Of a DNA stretch of 64,000 nucleotides, positions 47,511 through 56,967 are shown one piece after another; position 1 is the stretch's first letter, and the number at the start of each line of letters is the position of its first letter. The translations under genes were made by a program, and so were the position numbers. A model generated the notes under the pieces. It ran no database searches. It saw only the letters and a list, made by a program, of their open reading frames with translations, and was not told the DNA's origin. The stretch is from Eublepharis macularius (taxonomy: Eukaryota; Chordata; Lepidosauria; Squamata; Eublepharidae). The stretch lies in the NCBI RefSeq assembly GCF_028583425.1, contig NC_072791.1:190440311-190504310 (forward strand). Direction: 5' to 3'.

Positions 47511-48650
47511 GGGGGTCGCGGCTGCGCCGCTCCCCCCGACGCCCCCCGCCCCGCCTGCGGCGGGCCGGGGGCCCCCGGGGGTCGCGGCTGCGCCGCTCCC
47601 CCCGACGCCCCCCGCCCCGCCTGCGGCGGGCCGGGGGCCCCCGGGGGTCGCGGCTGCGCCGCTCCCCCCGACGCCCCCCGCCCCGCCTGCGGCGGGCCGG
47701 GGGCCCCCGGGGGTCGCGGCTGCGCCGCTCCCCCCGACGCCCCCCGCCCCGCCTGCGGCGGGCCGGGGGCCCCCGGGGGTCGCGGCTGCGCCGCTCCCCC
47801 CGACGCCCCCCGCCCCGCCTGCGGCGGGCCGGGGGCCCCCGGGGGTCGCGGCTGCGCCGCTCCCCCCGACGCCCCCCGCCCCGCCTGCGGCGGGCCGGGG
47901 GCCCCCGGGGGTCGCGGCTGCGCCGCTCCCCCCGACGCCCCCCGCCCCGCCTGCGGCGGGCCGGGGGCCCCCGGGGGTCGCGGCTGCGCCGCTCCCCCCG
48001 ACGCCCCCCGCCCCGCCTGCGGCGGGCCGGGGGCCCCCGGGGGTCGCGGCTGCGCCGCTCCCCCCGACGCCCCCCGCCCCGCCTGCGGCGGGCCGGGGGC
48101 CCCCGGGGGTCGCGGCTGCGCCGCTCCCCCCGACGCCCCCCGCCCCGCCTGCGGCGGGCCGGGGGCCCCCGGGGGTCGCGGCTGCGCCGCTCCCCCCGAC
48201 GCCCCCCGCCCCGCCTGCGGCGGGCCGGGGGCCCCCGGGGGTCGCGGCTGCGCCGCTCCCCCCGACGCCCCCCGCCCCGCCTGCGGCGGGCCGGGGGCCC
48301 CCGGGGGTCGCGGCTGCGCCGCTCCCCCCGACGCCCCCCGCCCCGCCTGCGGCGGGCCGGGGGCCCCCGGGGGTCGCGGCTGCGCCGCTCCCCCCGACGC
48401 CCCCCGCCCCGCCTGCGGCGGGCCGGGGGCCCCCGGGGGTCGCGGCTGCGCCGCTCCCCCCGACGCCCCCCGCCCCGCCTGCGGCGGGCCGGGGGCCCCC
48501 GGGGGTCGCGGCTGCGCCGCTCCCCCCGACGCCCCCCGCCCCGCCTGCGGCGGGCCGGGGGCCCCCGGGGGTCGCGGCTGCGCCGCTCCCCCCGACGCCC
48601 CCCGCCCCGCCTGCGGCGGGCCGGGGGCCCCCGGGGGTCGCGGCTCTGGC
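47511..48650 (+). repeat. 66-bp GC-rich minisatellite, 17 full units plus a partial
   Basis: Units recur exactly every 66 bases from 47511 (GGGGGTCGCGGCTGCGCCGC start) to a partial 18th at 48633. The unit is mostly G/C, CpG-rich, and contains a CCCCCGGGGG self-complementary core and GCCTGCGGCGGGC. All frames are open across it because 66 is a multiple of three. The left arm has about one unit. Confidence 0.98.
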
Positions 48651-49385
48651 ATGTTACTCCCGTTCTGCAATCACTCCACTAGTTACCCTTCAGTTATCAA
48701 ACTCAGTTCAAGGTCTTTACTGTGACATGGCTTTGGCCTGGCATGTCGGTAGGACAACCTCTTCCTCTATGTTACTCCCATTCTGCAATCACTCCACTAG
48801 TTACCCATCAGTTATCAAACTCAGTTCATCTTTATGATGTGGCAACGGGGGTGGACAGGGTTGCCATAGAAGCCATGGAAAATGGCTTCAACATGGAAAA
48901 TGGTTCTTCAACATCACTTCCATCTTATCTGGATTCAATTTCAGTTTGTTTCAGCCATTTGGCCACAGCTGTCAAGCAACAACTCTGCTGCATCACCAGG
49001 GGATCCTTAAGTGTTGTTTCTGGTTAATTCCCCATCGAAAATGCTTTTGTTTGGTTAATTCCCCACTGTGTTAGCAGAGTTATCTGGAAACAGCAAGTCC
49101 AGGCTTCTCCCTCCCCTCCACCTCCCATTCTCCAAGCCCCATTTTATGTTAATTCTTTGGTATCTGATCCGCACCCTAGACATGTTCAAAGTACTTTCAT
49201 TAAGGGACGGGATACAGCCACAGCCACATGGGTAGCTTTTGGGTAACAATCTTTCAGAACCACGTGGCAGAGATGGGCCTCATTGGTGCTATGCCTGACT
49301 GGTTTGAGTTCTTTCTGGAACTCAGCTCTTTCAACAGATGCTGCAGTCTGTTTTATGCTGTTCCGTGAGCATATTGGCATGGAAA
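48651..49385 (-). repeat. Right subterminal unique segment
   Basis: Inverted counterpart of left 24226-24640 plus 25690-25817. It contains its own near-repeat: the ATGTTACTCCC(G/A)TTCTGCAATC...CAGTTATCAAACTCAGTTC stretch occurs at 48651-48710 and again at 48769-48830. Confidence 0.8.
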
Positions 49386-50156
49386 GGGTGAATTGAAGGG
49401 TGCCAGTCCAGAGTTTTCATTTCTAAAATATTGTTCTGGAGTGTCTCTAACACATCCCACTGTTTTTTGTAGCATTGGCGTTTCTTTAGTGCCCTTTCCA
49501 GGCTATTTTGTCCTGTTCCAGGAGCTTTTTGGCATGGAACGGGTTAATAAAAGCGGGGCAGTCCAGAGTTTTCATTTCTAAAATATTGTTCTGGGGTGTC
49601 TCTAACCCATCCCACTGTTTTTTGTGGCACTGGCGTTTCTTTAGTGCCCGTTCTGGCCTGCTTTGTGCTGTTCCGGGAGCTTTTTGGCATGGAACAGGTT
49701 AATAAAAGCGGGGCAGTCCAGAGTTTTCATTTCTAAAATATTGATCTGGAGTGTCTCTAACCCATCCCACTGTTTTTTGTAGCACTGGCATTTCTTTAGT
49801 GCCCGTTCCGGGCTACTTTGTGCTGTTCCGGGAGCTTTTGGGCATGGAACGGGTTAATAAAAGTGGGGCACTCCAGAGTTTTCATTTCTGTAGTATTGAT
49901 CTGGAGTGTCTCTAACCCATCCCACTGTTTTTTGTGGTACTGGCATTTCTTTAGTGCCCGTTCCGGGCTGTTTTGTGCTGTTCCGGGAGCTTTTGGGCAT
50001 GGAACGGGTTAATTAAAGGGTGCCAGTCCAGAGTTTTCATTTCTAAAATATTGTTCTGGAGTGTCTCTAACACATCCCCCTCTTTTTTGTGGCACTGGCA
50101 TTTCTTTAGTGCCCGTTCCGGCCTGTCCCGTCTCGTTCCGGATTTTACCCTGTCCC
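49386..50156 (-). repeat. Right terminal inverted repeat: five 155-bp units plus end sequence
   Basis: TTTAGTGCCC or equivalent marks units at 49485, 49640, 49795, 49950 and 50105, exactly 155 apart, the same number as on the left. The end reads ...TTTTACCCTGTCCC at 50143-50156, the inverse of the left end with one mismatch in 14. Confidence 0.9.
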
Positions 50157-50165
50157 TATGCTTAG
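50157..50165 (+). repeat. Target-site duplication (right) of the giant foldback element
   Basis: TATGCTTAG, compared with TATGATTAG at 23410-23418. Confidence 0.7.
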
Positions 50166-51050
50166 CTGACAGTTACATATCTAATGCTCTTCCTAGTCCA
50201 TGTTGTTTCCTAATCCATGTTGTATTCTGGAAACATGGTAACGTGCCGGGGAAGTGGGAGTAGCTCATGAAATTTTTTTTCATTATTCATATGTAGCCTA
50301 TTGTAATATATTGAAGTTAATATTACTAACTTTTGCTTTTAAAATGTTAACTTTATGGGCTAAATGCTTCTGATGATCTGACTCTGTGAAAGCAATTCAG
50401 TTCTATTTAAAAGTAAACTGTATCAAAGGACATGGTACCTCTGAGACTGTGCAGTTTTTTGGGCCACTGATAGAAAACCGTAGCTAGAACTGAGCAAACA
50501 CTGAATGTCTATCTCCAGATCATGCAGTTTTATAAAAAGTAATCACAAAAACAAACCCGTGTTTTTGTACTGGCCTTACAGACTCTGTATCTGGCGATTG
50601 GCCAAAACGTCGAAAGTACACAAGCAGTTGACAACTCTCATTAAAGCACAGGGTCTCAGTTTTAAATTTTATAATATATATTTGGTATTTATTGTCTGCC
50701 TTTCTTACTGTGACTCAATGCAGATTACACTGTGTAAGACCAACTGCTGGGACATCCAATAACGATACAATAAGGTAAGGATGGCAGTTTAACTGCAGTA
50801 CTTTATTTCCATAAAAAGAGGCGAAACTCGCCCGAAAACCAAAGCTTCTAAACCTGGATGCTCTTTCCTCGGGGCCCCCCAAATTGAATTCCGATACTGG
50901 TTTGTGAGGGAAATGAATTCTGCTCATTCTCAGAGCCACTCATTTGTGCTGAGGGGAAGTCATTCTGAACTTGCCCTCTGACTGCATTTCCAAGAGGTAT
51001 GCTTCAGCACTGGCAACAAATCCTTCGGCTCAATGCAAGGAAGGCCCAGC
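50166..51050. other. Intergenic DNA between the giant element and the DAPL1 promoter
   Basis: AT-rich, no recognised gene. Short open frames at 50505-50762 and 50715-50939 show no domain. Confidence 0.5.
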
Positions 51051-51054
51051 TTCA

Positions 51055-51228
51055 GGCCCCTCCTGACACGCCCCTTGCCCGCCCGTTTCACTGAATCCTT
51101 CCCCGCCTCTTTCACTGGGCAGTACCGCCCCTTGCTCCGAGGAGCCATAAAGGAACGAAGCTCAGCTCCCGACAGAGCAGCAGCAGTAGTACGTAGGGAG
51201 CAGAGGTGCGTTTTCTCCCATCGTAGCA
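51055..51228 (+). promoter_or_regulatory. DAPL1: DAPL1 promoter and 5' UTR region
   Basis: A GC/CpG-rich patch with GC-box-like CACGCCCC and GCCCGCCCG (51064-51084) and CCGCCCC near 51125. A TATA-like CATAAAG lies at 51145-51151, about 80 bases before the start codon. A transcription start near 51175 is inferred from that spacing. It is the only CpG-rich promoter-like patch outside the repeats in the window. Confidence 0.6.
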
Positions 51229-51292
51229 ATGCTGGCAAAGCCCGACGTCCCCGCGCCCGCCTCCCCCTTGAAAGGAGGGCGCTCCCCCGCAG
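51229..51292 (+). CDS. DAPL1: DAPL1 exon 1 (coding part)
   Basis: ATG at 51229 opens 21 codons plus one base, ending at a strong splice donor (GCAG^GTAAAG). The last residues (SPLKGGRSPA) lead into exon 2 to give SPAVKAGGMRVSKK, matching the signature of death-associated protein-like 1, where vertebrate proteins read '..P-AVKAGGMR(I/V)SKK'. The split codon (G + TC = Val) joins exactly. DAPL1 is a small, largely disordered protein; family work links it to epithelial differentiation, to MITF regulation in retinal pigment epithelium, and, for the Dap1b/Dapl1 form, to plugging the exit tunnel of dormant ribosomes in eggs. A separate in-frame ATG upstream was not found. Confidence 0.9.
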
Positions 51293-51727
51293 GTAAAGTC
51301 AGCGCGCAGGTAGTGTGAGAGGGCGGGAGGGCGCTGCCAGGACTGCGGCACGTTTGGGACGATGGCGGTGGAAGCGGCAGTGGCTCTCTTTCCTGACGCT
51401 TGAAGGAGGGGGCTCGGGCCGGAGAGAGTGGATGTTATCCTCCCACCCGTGACGCACTCGTTTTGTGTTTTCGTATCTTTCAACCGCCTGGTGTCTAATA
51501 AGTCCCAAGTTCTGTAACAGTTCTGGGGAACTGAGGCTGAGGGGAGGGGGTTTATTGGCTCTCTCCTTGTTTGCGTGAGACTCCATTTCCCATTTGGTTA
51601 ACAGCGGGCTCTTTTTTCCCCTCCTATGTCGTAATGCTCATTGGTCACGCTTAAGTCACTTTCTCGCACCGTTTGTTATGAGGCATTTCTGCAGGCTTAC
51701 TAGAAACCTGCGTCCCAATTTTGGCTT

Positions 51728-51897
51728 GCCACCCCCAGGTTGGGAAATTCCTGGAGATTTGTGGGGGTGGAGCCTGGAGAGGGTGCTCAGTAGGGCGTAG
51801 TGCCATATAATACACCTTCCAAAGCAGCTGTTTTCTCCAGGGGGAGAAACTGATCTCTGTGGCTTGGAGATCTTATGGAGGCTGGCAACTCTTTCAA
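51728..51897. mobile_element. Squamate palindromic repeat / MITE, diverged copy
   Basis: Carries CCAGGTTGGGAAATTCCTGG, GTGGAGCCTGGAGAGGGT, TTTTCTCCAGGGGGAGAAAC and GGAGGCTGGCAACTC, the same family as 20997-21232, with internal deletions. Confidence 0.6.
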
Positions 51898-53159
51898 TAC
51901 CTGTTTTCATTTAGTGGTGCGTGTTGTTTATCATCGACTCTTGTGACGGGCTGGTTTTGGCAAAGACCATTCTGCTCCTCCAGAAGTTTAGAAGTTTCTC
52001 AAGTGTCTTGTTAATGGGGCTTCAACCACAAATCTTTCCTGCAAATACCTTCTGGCTTCGAAAACATTAACACGTGGTTGTTCATGTATTTGAGAAGATG
52101 TCCATAGTTCTAGCTGGTTAGAAGTGAACAACTCCTGACATTTTTCCAAGCACTGTGGTTTAGATGTTTTAGGTCTGCGGAATAGAGTGATAAATCAAGT
52201 TCACTCACAATAAAATCCTACATTAGCAATGTCGAACAGTGGGATTAACCAAATCACAATGTGGAAAAATTTGTTCTGGCTCATGGAGCAAGCACAGGAG
52301 GAGGGGTACTCCTTGGCCTTTATGTTGGCAAGACCGAAACTTGCCCGTGCCAAAATGCATGTTCATTTCTCAGGGGTTCATTTTGTGTGTGTGTGAAATT
52401 CCACTGTAAAATGCATGGTGGGTTTTCGTTCCTATCCATTCCTACTACTGTGCTTGAAAAGACAAAAGCAGTTGTCTGAACCTGAATTCTTATTTATCTA
52501 AAATATTTTTCTCCTGCTTTTCTCTTGCAATGCAGGACTCAAATTAACGTTACAAATATGAATACACAGACACTTAAAATTCTTGGTGCAACTTTATCTT
52601 CCAGCTTCAGATTTCAATTCAGGAAAATTCTGGTAGTCATAGATTTGCCTGTACAATTTGGCTTTGCACTGGTTACTAAATCTCTGGATGATATAAAACA
52701 CAGCACAAGACAGTAATTCCTGTTGAGAACTGATCAACCAGAAGTGGGGCTGAGGAGAAGAAGAAAAGCTCAGGCCATAGTGAAATTAGAGATTGATTTA
52801 GTTTTTAATCAATTAATAGGTTAACTAAGGATGCAGTAGTAAGTATACGTCCTTGGAAGCAGCTGCTACAAAATTTGTGTCAATGGCTTCCAAGTATAGT
52901 TAATTAGACAGTTGTGCAGAGCATCTCATTTTCCTTTCCCCCATTATTTCCCCCACCATTTCCCCTCTTTCCCTTCTCTGAAAGCCCCCAGTTGTACAGA
53001 TCTGGCCACCAACCCAGTTGCGTAATGCAGAACCCAAAAGGACTTGCAGGAGCAACCCACTTTCTCCGGTATCCTCTTTTCTACATTTCCCTCTTCCTAG
53101 CTCCCACTTCCATATCCTCACCTTCGCACTCGCCAACTAAACTTTTATCTGCCTCTCCA

Positions 53160-53395
53160 TCTTCAGCTTTATTTATTTCATTTATACCCCACCTTTCTCC
53201 ACAATGGGGCCCAAAGCAGCTTACAGCATTTTCCATTTTATCCTCACAACAACCTTGTAAGGTAAGTTAGCCTCAAAAAATATAATGGGTCCAAGGACAC
53301 CCTGTGAGCTTTCACTGTAGAGTGTTGATTCAAGCCTGCATCTCCCAGATCCTAGTCTGAAACACTAACTACTACACCATACTGGCTTTCATTTG
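53160..53395 (-). mobile_element. Sauria-type SINE
   Basis: Minus strand: AAAGCCAGTATGGTGTAGTA (A-box region), tRNA-like B box, CTGTGAAAGC..., a TTACCTTACAAGGTTGTTGT core and a GAAATAAATAAA tail. Confidence 0.85.
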
Positions 53396-53420
53396 GTGTC
53401 TTTTGCTGAACAGTAGTAAG

Positions 53421-53626
53421 CCAGTTTGGTGTAGCGGTTAAGAGTGCGGGACTCTAGAGAACCAGGTTTGATTCCCCACTCCTCCTCTTGAAGCCAGCCG
53501 GGTGACCTTGGGTAAGTCACAGCTTCTTGGAGCTATCTCAGCCCCACCCATCTCACAGGGTGTTTTGTTGTGGGGATAATAACAACATACTTGGTTGTCC
53601 TGAAGGGCGGTATATAAATCGAATAT
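53421..53626 (+). mobile_element. Sauria-type SINE, well preserved head
   Basis: GCCAGTTTGGTGTAGCGGTT (A box) and GGTTTGATTCC (B box) form a tRNA-like polymerase III promoter, followed by GGGTGACCTTGGGTAAGTCA, CTCACAGGGTGTTTTGTTGT and a TATATAAATCGAATATAATC tail. It lies head to head with the SINE at 53160-53395. Confidence 0.9.
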
Positions 53627-53719
53627 AATCTTAGGAAAGTCATGTAAGTTAGGTGGTAGTGACTCAGTCACATACTGGCTGCTACTCACCCATGAGTCCT
53701 CTCTTAGAGACTGAAATAG

Positions 53720-53990
53720 CCCTTGAAAGGGCCCTGATCACTCCAGAAACTAAGGCTGGAAGACTGGCAATACTGTTGTGGGTGCCTAGCTGTGTCTACT
53801 GAAGACGTTTGTTTCTCAAAGCTACAGGTGCTGCTTATATTATTTTGGCGGTTTTTAACCTCCCCAATGTAATGTTTTAACACGTCAGATTTTTCTGTAG
53901 ATATGGGGCTTTTCTCAGGTTTGTAGAAAGATACGTCTTGTCTGTTCGTGGCTCCAGTCTCTGAATTTAAGTATCCACAGACAGCCACGT
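53720..53990 (-). repeat. Unclassified interspersed repeat, minus copy
   Basis: Reverse complement shares GTGGATACTTAAATTCAGAG, CTACAAACCTGAGAAAAGCC and GCAGCACCTGTAGCTTTGAG with 22610-22835. A related piece is at 54330-54460. Confidence 0.55.
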
Positions 53991-54064
53991 TCAGAATTAA
54001 ATATATTGATTATTCAACCCTACAAAACAACTTATCTTTCATATGCCTCTCATCTTCACCTATA

Positions 54065-54277
54065 TTTCTTAATTTACTTCATTTATAAACTGCCTTTCTC
54101 TGCATTCTCCTTGCCTCTATATTATCTTCACAACAACCCTGAGAGTTAGGTTAGGCTGAGAATGTGTAGCTGGATCAAAGTCTCACAGTGAGCTTCTATA
54201 GCAGAGTGGTGATTTGAACCTGGGTCTCTCACATCTTACTCTGAAAACTCGAACCACAACAGTACACTGGCTTTTGT
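54065..54277 (-). mobile_element. Sauria-type SINE
   Basis: Minus strand: AAGCCAGTGTACTGTTGTGG head, B box GGTTCAAATCACC and core CCTAACTCTCAGGGTTGTTG. Confidence 0.8.
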
Positions 54278-55504
54278 GGGGATGCGGGGTCTGTTGTTGA
54301 ACAGTAGCAAGTAGCCAGGCCTGGGCGATGCAAGTCACGTGGTATCAAGTTGCCCAGTGGTTGCTTCTGGGCCTGGGCCTAATGAGTCCTCCCTCAAAGG
54401 CCAAAACAGCCCTGATAAGGACCCTAGCAATAGCCGCTGGTTAAAACTACAGGTGCTCTTTTTATCATTTAAGTATCCTCTAATCTTTGCCACTTGGCTA
54501 TTAGTATATAAGATTATGGCTACTCATGTTAAAAATCTTTTAATACTCTTTAAAAAAAAAGTTCAAGGACCATCAGTATTTTTATATTATTTTACTTGAA
54601 AAGAAAAAAATAAGAGTAAGCCTTATACACAATATAAAAAAACATGACAACAATAGTGAGAAATTTGTATATAAGCATCCCTTTCCACTCCATCTGTAGT
54701 TGTCATCTATACGCCATTACATTGGAATATTGGTAAAGTTAAGGTCCTCCATCGAATTATGAGCATTTTTCTTTCCAGTGTTGTAATATAAGTCTTTTAG
54801 CTACAGTAAAGGCACAGAGGGTCCGTTTTTATTGATAGTTGGTTAAGTTCCAGGTTACGGGCAGGTAGTTTAAAGGTACATAAACATTCTTGAAAATTAG
54901 TGGGTATTCTAATACAAAATAACTTTCTTCCAAAAAGACTGAATAACTGGACATGCCCAAAGCATATGCCTAACAAATGTGTCCTGCAAGCTATAGCGTC
55001 AGCAATTAGATGCTGTACTTAGTCCAACTATTGTTGAAGTTCGGGGTTATAAAATGTGTTGACGCTGATTTCAGTGCTGCACTGTGAGTTTCAGAGGCCT
55101 GCAATGTCAGCTAAGAAGACTGCTTTAGAATTGGATTTTTATTTAAAGCTGGTATATAGTAGTGGCTTAGCTCAGAAATGCAATCTTTATTATCAAATTT
55201 TGCAGAGGGAACAAAGTTGATGTGTTATGTAGCAATTGTAGCAGTGGAATAAAGCATAATAGCTGATATTTATATGAAACTTTAAAATGTTCAAAGGACT
55301 CTAGTTACATTAATGTGCTGTAATTCTTCAAGCTACCCTGCAAAACAGGTCAATATTATCTCTGTATTGAAAAGAAGGGAAGACTAAGACAGAATGACAT
55401 GCTTGGGGGTGGAATCACATGTTACATCTATTTCTGTGATCCTTCTATCAACATTATTGTTACATGGTGTGGTTGATGGGACCACAGTTTAATGTGGAGA
55501 AAAT

Positions 55505-55722
55505 AAAGAGTGGTGTTGTATAGTGGTTAGAACACTGGACTGGGATCTGGGAGACCTAGATTCCCAGGTTTCTAACTCTTACCTGCAAGATTTCATGTCA
55601 CCTTGGGCATAGACTAACCTCACTCACAAAGTCTTGTGACAATTAAATAGAGGAGAGGAAAACTATGTAAGCTGCTTTGGGCCTATGTTGGGGAGAAAGG
55701 CCAGCTATAAATGAAGGCAATA
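55505..55722 (+). mobile_element. Sauria-type SINE
   Basis: GTGGTGTTGTATAGTGGTTA head, CTGGGATCTGGGAGACC, core with CACCTTGGGCATAGA and the GGGGAGAAAGGCCAGCTATA tail. Confidence 0.85.
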
Positions 55723-56756
55723 AACAAGCTTAATCTTTAAAGGTTTGCTCTACCCTATTCCTCTGTGCATTTATAGCAACTGCATAATATTTTTTAAGTC
55801 TGTAGAAAGGATCTCAGACCCTCAGGCCATTGGTTGAAGCCATGGCAGAGAAAAGACTCAGACGAAGGAGTATGTTTGATACTACAGGAGGACTTTTAAA
55901 ATAAATTATCATCATTAACATGCTTATGCCACTTCTACAGGTTTTGCTGTTTCCAAAGCTGCAAAACAATATCTAAAAATAGGTATATCTAAAAATAGAT
56001 ATACCAAATGTCCGATGGAAAAATTGATTAGATGCTCCTTGGAAAGATCACTTTTGGAACCTCACAAGAGATGTGGGTTTACAGACGTCTTGGGGAGAAG
56101 GTTCCTGAGCTTAAAAGTAAAAGACCCCCCCCTTTGCTTTTGATATCCACACCTCCTGATGGTTCAGTGAACAGTAATTGCAGTCCTGATTTTAAATGGT
56201 CTTTCATGTTTGTCCTTCTAAAACCCTAAAGGAGTTACTTGCTCTCAGTTGCACCGATTAATTTTAATCTTGATTAAGACATTAGTTGACTAATTAATAC
56301 CATTAATAGATTAAAGCTGGAAAGAACTGTGGATTTTAACACAAGAGGAATACTAAAAAGAAGCCTTGCCATATTTAATGTGCAATGCTAAACAAAGTTA
56401 TGCCCTTCTAAGTTTTCTGACTTCAATGAAAGCTGAATGGCTAATGAAATAGGCATTCAGTCATCTTTACTCACCTGACTTCTACATCTAGAACTTTCTC
56501 TAATAGAAGTTACGTAGCGCAGTTTTGGCTCAAAATCTCTGTTCTGAGAAACTTTGCTTTAACTATTTAGTACTTGTCCCAGCTAAAATAAAACTAAAGT
56601 ACATAGACATTTCCACAGATGTATCCTCTGTTCTCATGACCTCTGTATTCCCCACTAAAATTTCTACCAATCCATCCAAAATCTAACCTGTAACCCTACT
56701 CCCTGCTTACTGTGCTGTGCATCATGTACCTTGATGATGCTGTAAAATCCTATTAA

Positions 56757-56967
56757 TTTATTTACGACATTTATACTCTGCCTTTCCCCCCAGCAGCTTA
56801 AATCATTCTCCTTTCCTCTATTTTACCCTCCCAACAGCCCTGTGTGGTAGATTAGGCTGAACATGTGTGAGTGGCCCAAGGTCACCCAGTGAGCTTTCGT
56901 GGCAAAGATCTGGCTCTCCCAGATCTAGTCCTACACTCTAGCCCCTCCATCACACTGGTTCTCCTAA
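56757..56967 (-). mobile_element. Sauria-type SINE
   Basis: Minus strand: ACCAGTGTGATGGAGGGGCT head, core AAGGTCACCCAGTGAGC inverted, and a TTTATTTACGACATTTATAC tail end. Confidence 0.8.

Larger units (their letters stand above)
23419..50156. mobile_element. Giant foldback (long inverted repeat) DNA transposon, 26.7 kb
   Basis: The two ends read GGGACGGGGTAAAA (left) and, reverse-complemented, GGGACAGGGTAAAA (right). A 9-bp near-perfect target duplication flanks them. Inward on both sides come five 155-bp repeats, a shared non-repeat segment, a 66-bp GC-rich unit, short tandem repeats, and the arms B and C, which are reverse complements. No frame resembles a transposase; the coding traces are dead L1, L2, copia and other LINE pieces, so it would be non-autonomous. 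Long inverted repeats made partly of tandem units are the hallmark of foldback elements. A 9-bp duplication with G-rich ends would fit a Mutator-like (8-10 bp) or Merlin-like enzyme, but this is inference. Confidence 0.7.

Noticed and set aside
46295..48725. Three open frames of almost 800 codons overlapping on both strands
   Set aside because: They consist entirely of the 9-, 6- and 66-bp tandem repeats, whose periods are multiples of three, so every frame stays open. No domain, no splice context, and the left arm lacks them.
23419..50156. CRISPR array or bacterial mobile island
   Set aside because: Repeats are 155 or 66 bp without unique spacers; neighbours are SINEs, LINEs and a spliced vertebrate gene.
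23419..50156. Maverick/Polinton or other virus-like giant transposon
   Set aside because: No DNA polymerase B, integrase with matching context, packaging ATPase or capsid frame is present. The only integrase traces are copia-type fragments.
52525..52716. 63-codon frame inside DAPL1 intron 1
   Set aside because: No domain, not flanked by good splice sites in phase with exon 1, and the exon 1-exon 2 join is already exact.
53421..53470. tRNA gene
   Set aside because: A- and B-box-like sequences belong to the head of a Sauria-type SINE; the cloverleaf is incomplete and a SINE body and tail follow.
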